From the NCBI GenBank assembly GCA_963791315.1, contig CAWBRQ010000007.1, forward strand, positions 310,001 to 374,000: 64,000 nucleotides of DNA, in the 5' to 3' direction. Source of the DNA: JACCZX01 sp963791315 (GTDB taxonomy: Bacteria; Pseudomonadota; Gammaproteobacteria; Burkholderiales; Burkholderiaceae_F). Below, in pieces: positions 57,272 to 64,000 of this stretch. Made by a program: the position numbers and the translations under genes. The stretch's first letter is position 1. Each line of letters starts with the position of its first letter. The notes beneath the pieces are model-generated. The model did no database searches. It was not told the origin of the DNA and worked only from the letters and a program-made list of their open reading frames with translations.

Positions 57272-58149
57272 CCCTGCCGAAACAACCCCTCAGGCTTCCA
57301 CAGCAGAATCACAGCCATCAACAGATAGACAAGTACGCCTGCGGCTTCGGGGAAAAATACTTTTCCGAACGTATCGACCAGGCCAACCAACAACGAAGCG
57401 AGCAGCGCGCCGCGAACCGATCCGATCCCGCCGATGACGACCACGACGAAGCTGATTATCAGCACCTGACCGCCCATGTTCGGATATACCGAAGACACCG
57501 GAGCCGCGATCATCCCGGCCAACACTGCCAACGCAACGCCGAAGGCAAACACGGCGCGATATAGAAACTTTATGTTGACGCCCATTGCCTGGACCATCTC
57601 CCGGTTGCTCGCGCCGGCGCGAATCATCATTCCGAGACGCGTGCGAGCGAGCACGAAGTACAGTCCGAGAGCGACCGCAATGCATACGGCTGAGATAAAG
57701 AGCCGGTACGTCGGGTAGGTCATCACATCGCCTAGCGGCACGCTGCCTGAAAGCCAGTCAGGTGCTGCCACGCCGTGCACGTCGTCACCGATGAGAATGC
57801 TGCGCAACTCCTCGAAGACGAGGATTAGCCCATAGGTCATCAAGACCTGTTGCAGATGCTCACGCTCGTACAGGAAGCTAAAAAAACCCCACTCCAGTAA
57901 ATACCCGAACGCGATCGAGAGCATCAACCCGATTGCAAGCGTTACGAAGAATCCGCCGTCTAATACTGCGCCGACCCACGGTGCGAGTGCGTACGCCATG
58001 TACGCGCCGATCATGTAGAAGCTGCCGTGCGCGAGGTTGATCACTCCCATGATGCCGAATATCAGCGTCAGGCCGCTCGCGACCAGAAACAGCAGCAGTC
58101 CGTACTGGACTGCGTTTAGGCACTGGATCAGGAAAGTGGTGAGGTCCAT
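57268..58149 (-). CDS. livH: Branched-chain/aromatic acid ABC transporter permease LivH
   Basis: The other permease, 293 residues from the ATG at 58149 (MDLTTFLIQCLNAVQYG). Landmarks are GIMGVINLAHGSFYMIGAY near the N-terminus and GGIGSVRGALLASL near 250. A longer in-frame reading would begin inside the hairpin upstream and is less likely. It is separated from livJ by a terminator-like hairpin. Confidence 0.94.
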   Translation of the reverse strand: MDLTTFLIQCLNAVQYGLLLFLVASGLTLIFGIMGVINLAHGSFYMIGAYMAYALAPWVGAVLDGGFFVTLAIGLMLSIAFGYLLEWGFFSFLYEREHLQQVLMTYGLILVFEELRSILIGDDVHGVAAPDWLSGSVPLGDVMTYPTYRLFISAVCIAVALGLYFVLARTRLGMMIRAGASNREMVQAMGVNIKFLYRAVFAFGVALAVLAGMIAAPVSSVYPNMGGQVLIISFVVVVIGGIGSVRGALLASLLVGLVDTFGKVFFPEAAGVLVYLLMAVILLWKPEGLFRQG

Positions 58150-58154
58150 AGGAA

Positions 58155-58192
58155 ACAAAAACGGCGGTGCGCAGTTTCCCACGCACCGCCGT
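58155..58192 (-). terminator. Intrinsic terminator / attenuator between livJ and livH
   Basis: On the minus strand ACGGCGGTGCG and CGCACCGCCGT form a perfect 11-bp stem around a 10-nt loop, followed by TTTTGTTTCC. It comes 18 bp after the livJ stop and just before livH. It would end part of the transcripts, leaving more mRNA for the binding protein than for the membrane complex. Confidence 0.78.
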
Positions 58193-58210
58193 GTTCTCGA
58201 GCTTTCGAAC

Positions 58211-59380
58211 CTACATTTTGCAACCAGTTGCAGGGTCGGCTAGGCCTTTGACGGCCACCTTTTGATACTTGTTGGCGCCGCCTTCGACCTTGCGCAGGTA
58301 GATGTCGTGCACGGGGTTGTGCGCCTTCGACAGCGTGAACGGGCCGCGCGGACTGTCGATCTTCGCTGACTCCATCGCCTTGATCATTTCGGCGCGCTTC
58401 GATGAATCCCCTTTGACTCCGTTCAGGCCGGCGGCGAGCAGCTGCGCGGCGTCGTACCCCTGGGCGGCGTAGACGTCGGGTTGCAACTTGTAAGCCTTAA
58501 CGTAATTCAGCCGAAACGATTTGTCCTTTTCATTCGGCAAGCCGTCGGCATAGTGCAGCGTCGTGAGCAGACCCTGCGCGGCTTCTCCTTGCGCTTCGAG
58601 CGTGCCGTCGGTAAGGAAGCCTGGGCCATACAGCGGAACCGTCTTCGTCAATCCAGCCGCTGCATAGTCCTTGACGAACTTGACTGCGCCACCGCCGGCG
58701 AAAAATGCGAAGGTTGCATCCGGCTTTAGCGACGCGATTTCGGTCAGCAACGCCTGGAACTCCACCCCCGGGAACGGCAGGTTCAGTTCCTTGACGACGG
58801 TACCACCCCCTTTGGTGAAGCCTTCCTTAAATGCTGCGGCCATTTCGTCGCCCGCTGCGTACTTCCAGGTGATGGACACGGCTTTCTTATGGCCGCGCTC
58901 TGCGGCGACGATGCCGGCGGCGTACGCCGACTGCCAGTTCGAAAAAGACGTACGGAAAATATTCGGTGCGCACATCGGGCCGGTGACGGCGTTTGCGCCG
59001 GCGTTCGGGACAATCAGCAGCGTGTTCGTATCGCGTGCAGCCTTGGCCATCGCCATCACGACACCGGAGTGGACGGTACCGACCACCACATCGACCTTGT
59101 CACGGTTGATCAGCTTGCTCACGTTGTCAGTCGCCTTCGCGGGATCGGACTCGTCGTCGACGCGGAAGTACTCGATCTCGCGCCCACCGATCTTGCCGCC
59201 GTTTTCCTGCACATACAGCTTGAATCCGTTTTCGATCGCGGTGCCGAGCGCCGCGAACGTGCCGGTGAACGGCAACATCAACCCGACTTTCAGCTTCTGC
59301 TGCTGTTGCGCAATCGCGGGCATCGCGGCAACCGCAGCGCAAAGTGCAGCAGCGACGGTGAGTGTGTGTCTCCGGTTCAT
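58211..59380 (-). CDS. livJ: ABC transporter periplasmic binding protein LivJ-like, probably for benzoate or a related acid
   Basis: A type I periplasmic binding protein of 389 residues. Signal peptide HTLTVAAALCAAVAAMPAIAQ, then KVGLMLPFTGTFAALG, VVVGTVHSGVVMAM and AGYDAAQL-like GYDAAQLLAAG. GGAG lies 8 nt before the ATG. It begins 13 bp after the hydrolase of the benzoate cluster, and the arrangement with bclA suggests an aromatic acid ligand, which is inference. Confidence 0.92.
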   Translation of the reverse strand: MNRRHTLTVAAALCAAVAAMPAIAQQQQKLKVGLMLPFTGTFAALGTAIENGFKLYVQENGGKIGGREIEYFRVDDESDPAKATDNVSKLINRDKVDVVVGTVHSGVVMAMAKAARDTNTLLIVPNAGANAVTGPMCAPNIFRTSFSNWQSAYAAGIVAAERGHKKAVSITWKYAAGDEMAAAFKEGFTKGGGTVVKELNLPFPGVEFQALLTEIASLKPDATFAFFAGGGAVKFVKDYAAAGLTKTVPLYGPGFLTDGTLEAQGEAAQGLLTTLHYADGLPNEKDKSFRLNYVKAYKLQPDVYAAQGYDAAQLLAAGLNGVKGDSSKRAEMIKAMESAKIDSPRGPFTLSKAHNPVHDIYLRKVEGGANKYQKVAVKGLADPATGCKM

Positions 59381-59393
59381 TCAATCGTCTCCG

Positions 59394-60223
59394 TTACGTA
59401 TAGGTTGCAATGAAATCGACAACGGCCTTGATCACCTGCTGGGACTGATCGCGCTGTGGTGAGTGTCCACACCGGGCAAGCTTCAGCAGCCGCGCATGTG
59501 GGACTTGTTGCGCGACACTGTCCACCTGCGCCATCGTCCCGTATTCGTCATCCTCACCTTGCACCACCAGAACCGGCTTCGCGATTCCGGTCAACAAGGC
59601 TTCGATATTCCAGCTGCGGAAAGCCGGGTCCAGCCAGATGTCGTTCCATCCCCAGAAAGGCCGAATCGGGGTCGTTGTGATAGCGCGCAAGCTTAACCCT
59701 GAGGCCCGGCCCCTGCGTATCGGTAGTTGCGAGGTAGGTTTCGCGCGTCGCGCGCAATACTTTCGATCGACAAATCTTCGACGAATGTATGCGGTGCGAG
59801 CGCGATGACGCCGGCCAAGCGCTCGGAAAACGCGGCTGCATAGATCAGCGCGATCGATGCGCCGTCGCTGTGACCCACCATCCACGGCGGATCGGTCGCG
59901 GTATCGACGCCGACCGCCTGCAGAAAGGCCGGCAACACTTCGCGCGCCTGTGTATGCATGAAATCGACCGGCCATTTTTCCGCCGGTGCACGCGGTGTCG
60001 AGCGCCCGTAACCTGGCCGCGAATACACCAGCCCGCGAAATCTGCCGGCAGCGCATAGTTGCCGCGGCCAGTCGCGCCACATCGCGACCGACCCAAGGCC
60101 TTCATGCAGGAATACGAGTAACGGCGACTCCGAGCGTTCGGGCGAGATCCACTCATATTCGAGCGAATACTCGCGCGACCCGGTAGCAACTCGCGCCTGG
60201 CTCGTCACCGCTGAATCATCCAA
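59394..60223 (-). CDS. Alpha/beta hydrolase of the benzoate cluster (frameshifts near 59700 and 59620)
   Basis: An alpha/beta-fold hydrolase of about 276 residues. LVFLHEGLGSVAMWRDWP has the oxyanion region, WMVGHSDGASIALIY the nucleophile Ser, QGEDDEYGTMAQ the acid and KLARCGHSPQRDQ the His. The N-terminal 170 residues are in one frame, a middle piece near 59640-59700 in another, and the C-terminus in a third. It overlaps bclA by 8 bp. Similar genes are found in other box clusters, where a role in hydrolysing stray CoA thioesters or ring-opening lactones is possible but unproven. Confidence 0.85.
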
Positions 60224-61769
60224 CCGACGCTTCCTTTTCGCGCAACTTGAAGCGCTGAATTTTTCCGGTTGCAGTCTTCGGCAGCTCGGCGACGAACTCG
60301 AGAAAACGCGGGTACTTGTGCGGTGCCAGCTTGCCTTTGACGAACGCCTTCAGCTCATCTTCCAGTTCCACCGAAGCGCTGTTCGCACTTTTCAGCACCA
60401 CGAATGCCTTCGTCCTGGTCAGTCCGTCCGTGTCGGTCTTCCCGATCACCGCTGCTTCGAGCACCTGGGGGTGTTGCATCAGGGCGGTTTCCACTTCGAA
60501 CGGTGAAACGTACTGGCCGCTGACACGCAACATGTCGTCGCCGCGGCCGGCGTAAGTGAAGTACCCATCGCGGCTTCGCACGTACTTATCGCCGCTCTTG
60601 GTCCACCCTCCGACAAAGGTGGCGCACGATTTTTCCCGGCTTCCCCAATACATCAGTGCCGAGCTCGGTCCCCTGACGTACAAGTCACCGATCAGATCGT
60701 CGTCGACTAGCGTGCCGTGCTCATCGCGCAGCTCGATGTCGTAACCTGGCACCGGAGTTCCGGTGGTGCCGTAGCGCACGTGTCCCGCACGATTCGACAG
60801 AAAGATGTGCAGCATCTCGGTTGAGCCGATACCGTCGAGAACTTCGCAACCAAAGTGTGCATTGAAGCGCTCGCCGATATCCTTGGGCAGCGCTTCGCCA
60901 GCGGACACTGCGATGCGCAGCTTGACTTGGGTGCGCGCCGGCAGCTCGGGTGACGCAAGCATCGCGGCGTACAGCGTCGGCACGCCATAGAAAATGGTCG
61001 GACGTTGTGCAATCAGACGCTTGAACACTGCAGGCGGCGTCGGTCGCTCGGCCATCAGCACGACAGTTGCGCCTACTGACAAGGGAAACGTCAGCGCGTT
61101 GCCCAATCCGTAGGCGAAAAACAGTTTCGCCGCCGAGAATACGACGTCGTCTTCGCGGACACCGAGAACCGGCTTGCCGTACAACTCTGCCGTCCAGTAC
61201 AGATTTGCATGCGTGTGCACGGTGCCCTTCGGCTTGCCGGTCGAGCCCGACGAGTACAGCCAGAAGCCGATGTCGTCCGCGGCGGTGGGCGAGGCGGATG
61301 GCGCGGGTGCGTGGTGAGCAGTCAGCGAAGAAAACTCGGACGTATCGACCACGCGCTTGACCTCGTGCGGCGCGTCATTCATCGCTTGCGTCAACCCCGG
61401 TACCAGCGCGACAGAAACAAATGCGGCCTGGGCCCGGCTGTGCACCAGCATGTAGGCGTAGTCGGCAGGCGTCAGCAACGTGTTGACCGCGACCGGCACA
61501 ACACCCGCGTAAAGACAACCAAGAAAAGCGACCGGCCAGTCGATCGTGTCGTGCATTAGCAGCAACACACGTTCCTCGCGCCGGAGACCTAGCGCACTGA
61601 GTGCAGCCGCGAATCTGCGGACGCGGTCGGCGAGCTCACCGTAGGTCAGCGTGCGTTCATCGTCGCGATAGGCGAGTTTTGCAGCGCGCCCTGCGTTCAA
61701 TTCGAGTAGATGACGCGCGAAGTTGAATTGATGAGGAGGAGAGACGGCAGGCATTGCGCGAGCTGGCAT
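60216..61769 (-). CDS. bclA: Benzoate-CoA ligase
   Basis: This enzyme activates benzoate to benzoyl-CoA with ATP, the entry step of the box pathway. It is an ANL-superfamily ligase of 517 residues: P-loop YSSGSTGKPKGTVHTH, GIGSTEMLHIFLS, hinge GRGDDMLRVSGQYVSP and catalytic Lys in PKTATGKIQRFKL. FNFARHLLELN at the start and the sequence KLFFAYGLGNALTFP are those of benzoate-CoA ligases. An ATG 15 bp downstream is also possible. It diverges from boxC with 60 bp between starts. Confidence 0.94.
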   Translation of the reverse strand: MPARAMPAVSPPHQFNFARHLLELNAGRAAKLAYRDDERTLTYGELADRVRRFAAALSALGLRREERVLLLMHDTIDWPVAFLGCLYAGVVPVAVNTLLTPADYAYMLVHSRAQAAFVSVALVPGLTQAMNDAPHEVKRVVDTSEFSSLTAHHAPAPSASPTAADDIGFWLYSSGSTGKPKGTVHTHANLYWTAELYGKPVLGVREDDVVFSAAKLFFAYGLGNALTFPLSVGATVVLMAERPTPPAVFKRLIAQRPTIFYGVPTLYAAMLASPELPARTQVKLRIAVSAGEALPKDIGERFNAHFGCEVLDGIGSTEMLHIFLSNRAGHVRYGTTGTPVPGYDIELRDEHGTLVDDDLIGDLYVRGPSSALMYWGSREKSCATFVGGWTKSGDKYVRSRDGYFTYAGRGDDMLRVSGQYVSPFEVETALMQHPQVLEAAVIGKTDTDGLTRTKAFVVLKSANSASVELEDELKAFVKGKLAPHKYPRFLEFVAELPKTATGKIQRFKLREKEASVG

Positions 61770-61829
61770 AGGTAAGCTGAAAACGGGGGCAGAATAGAGC
61801 GCAGATTTTTTCGTCGCAAGGGAGGCCGC

Positions 61830-63524
61830 GTGTCAGCACATGCTTTGCACCAAGGCTCTGCCGAAACTGTGCTCGCGCCCGCCGGTTCTCAGGTTGATTA
61901 CCAGACTGAGCCTGCCCGCTACGTGCACTTGAAGCTCGACTTCGACGGTGCGGTCGCCCACATCACGCTGGACGTGCAGGAAGATCGCGGCATCCGCCCG
62001 GGCTACAAGCTGAAGCTTAATTCGTACGATCTCGGGGTCGACATCGAGCTGCACGATGCCTTGCAGCGAATTCGCTTCGAGCATCCTGAAGTACGCTGCG
62101 TCGTCGTCACCGGCAAGGATCGAATTTTCTGTTCGGGCGCCAATATTTTCATGCTCGGTCTGTCGTCACACGGGTGGAAAGTCAACTTCTGCAAGTTCAC
62201 GAACGAAACGCGCAACGGCATTGAAGACGCCAGCCGCAACTCGGGATTGAAGTTCATTGCTGCGTGCAACGGGACGACGGCTGGTGGCGGCTACGAGCTC
62301 GCGCTCGCCTGCGATGAGATTTTTCTAGTCGACGATCGCTCGTCCGCCGTCAGCCTGCCCGAAGTGCCGCTGCTCGGCGTGCTGCCGGGAACCGGCGGGC
62401 TGACGCGGCTTACCGACAAGCGCAAGGTGAGGCACGACCTCGCCGATATTTTCTGCACCACAACCGAAGGAGTCCGCGGCGCGCGAGCCAAGCAATGGCG
62501 GCTTGTCGATGCAGTCGTCAAATCGCAGCAGTTCAGCGCCGAGGTCAAGCGGCGCGCGCTTGAATTGGCTGCGCTCAGCGATCGGCCCGCAGTTGAAACG
62601 ACACGGCAACGCGGTATCACGCTGGCACCGCTGAAGCGCACGATCGACGAAGCGGGTTATCACTACGAATTCGTCGATGCGTCCATCGATCGCACGGCGC
62701 GGCGTGCCACATTGACGGTGAGTGCGCCGGATGCACCGCAACCGCGCACCATCGACGCGATCGTCGCTGCCGGCTGCGACTGGTGGCCGCTGGCGATGGC
62801 GCGCGAGCTCGACGATGCGATCCTGATGCTGCGTACCAATCAGATCGACATTGGCACGTGGCTGTTGAAGACACGCGGCGACCCCAATGCCGTGCTCGCG
62901 GTGGACGCCGTGCTCGACGAGCACCGCGCGCATTGGTTTGTGCGTGAGACGATCGGCATGCTTAGACGCACCCTCGCACGCCTCGACGTTTCATCGCGCA
63001 CGATGTTCGCCTTGATCGAGCGCGGATCGTGTTTCGCCGGGACGCTATTGGAGCTCGCGCTGGCCGCTGACCGTAGTTACATGACAGCGGAAGGCGCGGC
63101 TATCGCATTGTCCACACTGAACTTCGGCACGTATCCGCGCGTCGATCAATTGGCCCGCATCGATGCGCGTTTTTATCGCGATCCGGACCCGGTTGCGCAT
63201 GCTCGTGCGGCGATTGGAAAAAAATTGGGCTCAAGTGAAGCGCTGGAACTGGGCCTCGTGACCGTCGCGCCGGACGAGCTCGACTGGGCCGACGAAATAC
63301 GCATCGCTCTTGAAGAACGCGCGAGCATGTCGCCGGACGCGCTGACCGGCATGGAAGCCAACCTGCGCTTTGGTGTTACCGAGACGATGGAAACGCGCGT
63401 GTTCGGGCGGCTGTCTGCGTGGCAGAACTGGATCTTCTCGCGCCCGAATGCGGTGGGTGAAGCCGGGGCACTGAAGGTATACGGCAGCGGCAACAAAGCA
63501 CGATTCAATTGGGAACGAGTATGA
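61830..63524 (+). CDS. boxC: 2,3-epoxybenzoyl-CoA dihydrolase (BoxC)
   Basis: BoxC opens the ring of 2,3-epoxybenzoyl-CoA made by BoxAB, giving a linear semialdehyde and formate. The 564-residue protein consists of two crotonase-like halves: the first with FCSGANIFMLGLSSHGWKVNF and TTAGGGYELALACDEI, the second with FAGTLLELALAADRSYM. This long form is specific to BoxC. The start is GTG with AAGGGAGG 4 nt upstream. The stop overlaps boxB by 4 bp (ATGA). Confidence 0.96.
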   Translation: MSAHALHQGSAETVLAPAGSQVDYQTEPARYVHLKLDFDGAVAHITLDVQEDRGIRPGYKLKLNSYDLGVDIELHDALQRIRFEHPEVRCVVVTGKDRIFCSGANIFMLGLSSHGWKVNFCKFTNETRNGIEDASRNSGLKFIAACNGTTAGGGYELALACDEIFLVDDRSSAVSLPEVPLLGVLPGTGGLTRLTDKRKVRHDLADIFCTTTEGVRGARAKQWRLVDAVVKSQQFSAEVKRRALELAALSDRPAVETTRQRGITLAPLKRTIDEAGYHYEFVDASIDRTARRATLTVSAPDAPQPRTIDAIVAAGCDWWPLAMARELDDAILMLRTNQIDIGTWLLKTRGDPNAVLAVDAVLDEHRAHWFVRETIGMLRRTLARLDVSSRTMFALIERGSCFAGTLLELALAADRSYMTAEGAAIALSTLNFGTYPRVDQLARIDARFYRDPDPVAHARAAIGKKLGSSEALELGLVTVAPDELDWADEIRIALEERASMSPDALTGMEANLRFGVTETMETRVFGRLSAWQNWIFSRPNAVGEAGALKVYGSGNKARFNWERV

Positions 63525-64000
63525 ACATTGGCGCGTCGAGCATCGCCACGGCCGACAGGATTCCTAACAACGTCGACCTGGGCGCTGACAAAACGCTGCA
63601 GCGCGCGCTCGAACACTGGCAGCCACGCTTCATCGACTGGTGGCGCGAAACCGGGCCTGACGGCAGCCACGGATTCGACGTTTATCTGCGCACCGCGATC
63701 AGCGTCGAGCGTGACGGCTGGGCCAATTTCGGCTACGTGAAAATGCCTGAGTACCGATGGGGCATCTTTCTGAATCCTGTGCAGCCGGGCGGCACGATTC
63801 AATTCGGCGATCACAAGGGTCAACCGGTGTGGCAGGAAGTGCCGGGCGAGCATCGTGCGAATCTGCGCCGCATCATTGTCACGCAGGGTGACACCGAACC
63901 GGCGTCAGTCGAGCAACAGCGGCATCTTGGCTTGACCGCGCCGTCGCTGTACGACCTGCGCAATTTGTTTCAGATCAACGTCGAGGAAGGTCGTCACTTG
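63521..64000 (+). CDS. boxB: Benzoyl-CoA 2,3-epoxidase subunit BoxB (cut by window end)
   Basis: The first 160 residues of BoxB, the diiron oxygenase that epoxidises benzoyl-CoA with electrons from BoxA. The start overlaps boxC as ATGA. IPNNVDLGADKTLQRALEHW, FIDWWRETGPDGSHGFDVYLRT-type sequence and FGYVKMPEYRWGIFL are highly characteristic. No stop occurs before the end of the window. The iron-binding residues lie beyond the end. boxA would be expected just downstream or elsewhere. Confidence 0.95.
   Translation, partial: MNIGASSIATADRIPNNVDLGADKTLQRALEHWQPRFIDWWRETGPDGSHGFDVYLRTAISVERDGWANFGYVKMPEYRWGIFLNPVQPGGTIQFGDHKGQPVWQEVPGEHRANLRRIIVTQGDTEPASVEQQRHLGLTAPSLYDLRNLFQINVEEGRHL

Noticed and set aside
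1..64000. CRISPR arrays, tRNA or rRNA genes, insertion sequences, prophage
   Set aside because: I looked for regular repeats, cloverleaf-like segments, transposase motifs and terminal inverted repeats and found none that held up.

Overview
The window is a chromosomal segment of a betaproteobacterium, most likely of the order Burkholderiales. The evidence is gene content and order: pilR-ampD-nrdA-nrdB, a Lys/Ala-rich histone H1-like protein, aroQ-accB-accC-prmA, aroE-mtgA, a glycolytic tkt-gapA...pgk-pyk...fba series followed by purC-purE-purK, Bug/TTT and Liv transport genes, and an aerobic benzoyl-CoA (box) cluster. Base composition is uniformly GC-rich. I found no tRNA, rRNA, CRISPR array, insertion sequence or phage gene.

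Layout. 0-8 kb: PilR regulator, AmpD, class Ia ribonucleotide reductase with a promoter and a pair of NrdR-box-like operators, the histone-like gene, YggT. 8-14.3 kb, minus strand: PfkB-type kinase, zinc-ribbon/DUF3426 protein, prmA, accC, accB, aroQ and an unrecognised gene. 14.4-23.4 kb, plus strand: mpl, yqiA, a FabG-like SDR, an RNB exoribonuclease, a TonB-like protein, aroE, mtgA, mgtE. 23.4-31 kb: KTSC protein, ubiD, lytic transglycosylase, maeB, rsmE and a fused speD-speE. 31.5-45.4 kb: glycolysis/pentose phosphate genes interrupted by an accessory island. 45.4-54.8 kb: TTT binding protein, PlsB-like acyltransferase, M14 peptidase, dgkA, purC/E/K, Sua5-type TsaC, GDSL lipoprotein. 54.8-64 kb: a seven-gene minus-strand unit (bclA, hydrolase, livJ, livHMGF) diverging from boxC-boxB. 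It would import benzoate (or a related acid), activate it to the CoA thioester and degrade it by the epoxide route.

Most interesting region: 34.6-40.15 kb, between gapA and pgk. It encodes a lipoprotein that looks like a free subtilisin propeptide (I9-like), two secreted S8 proteases that each carry an Ig-like domain and end in a GlyGly-CTERM-type tail (Gly run, conserved LPLWQLLLL, Arg cluster), and, on the opposite strand, the matching rhombosortase with GLSG and AHL active-site motifs. This reads as a self-contained protease secretion, anchoring and control module.

Quality caveat: many conserved single-copy genes are broken by single-base frameshifts. They are densest at 30-40 kb and absent from about 22-29.6 kb and 45.4-59.3 kb. 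Essential genes (accC, accB, gapA, tkt) are affected in the same way as accessory ones, so I treat the breaks as sequence errors, not pseudogenes, and give each such gene its reconstructed full span.
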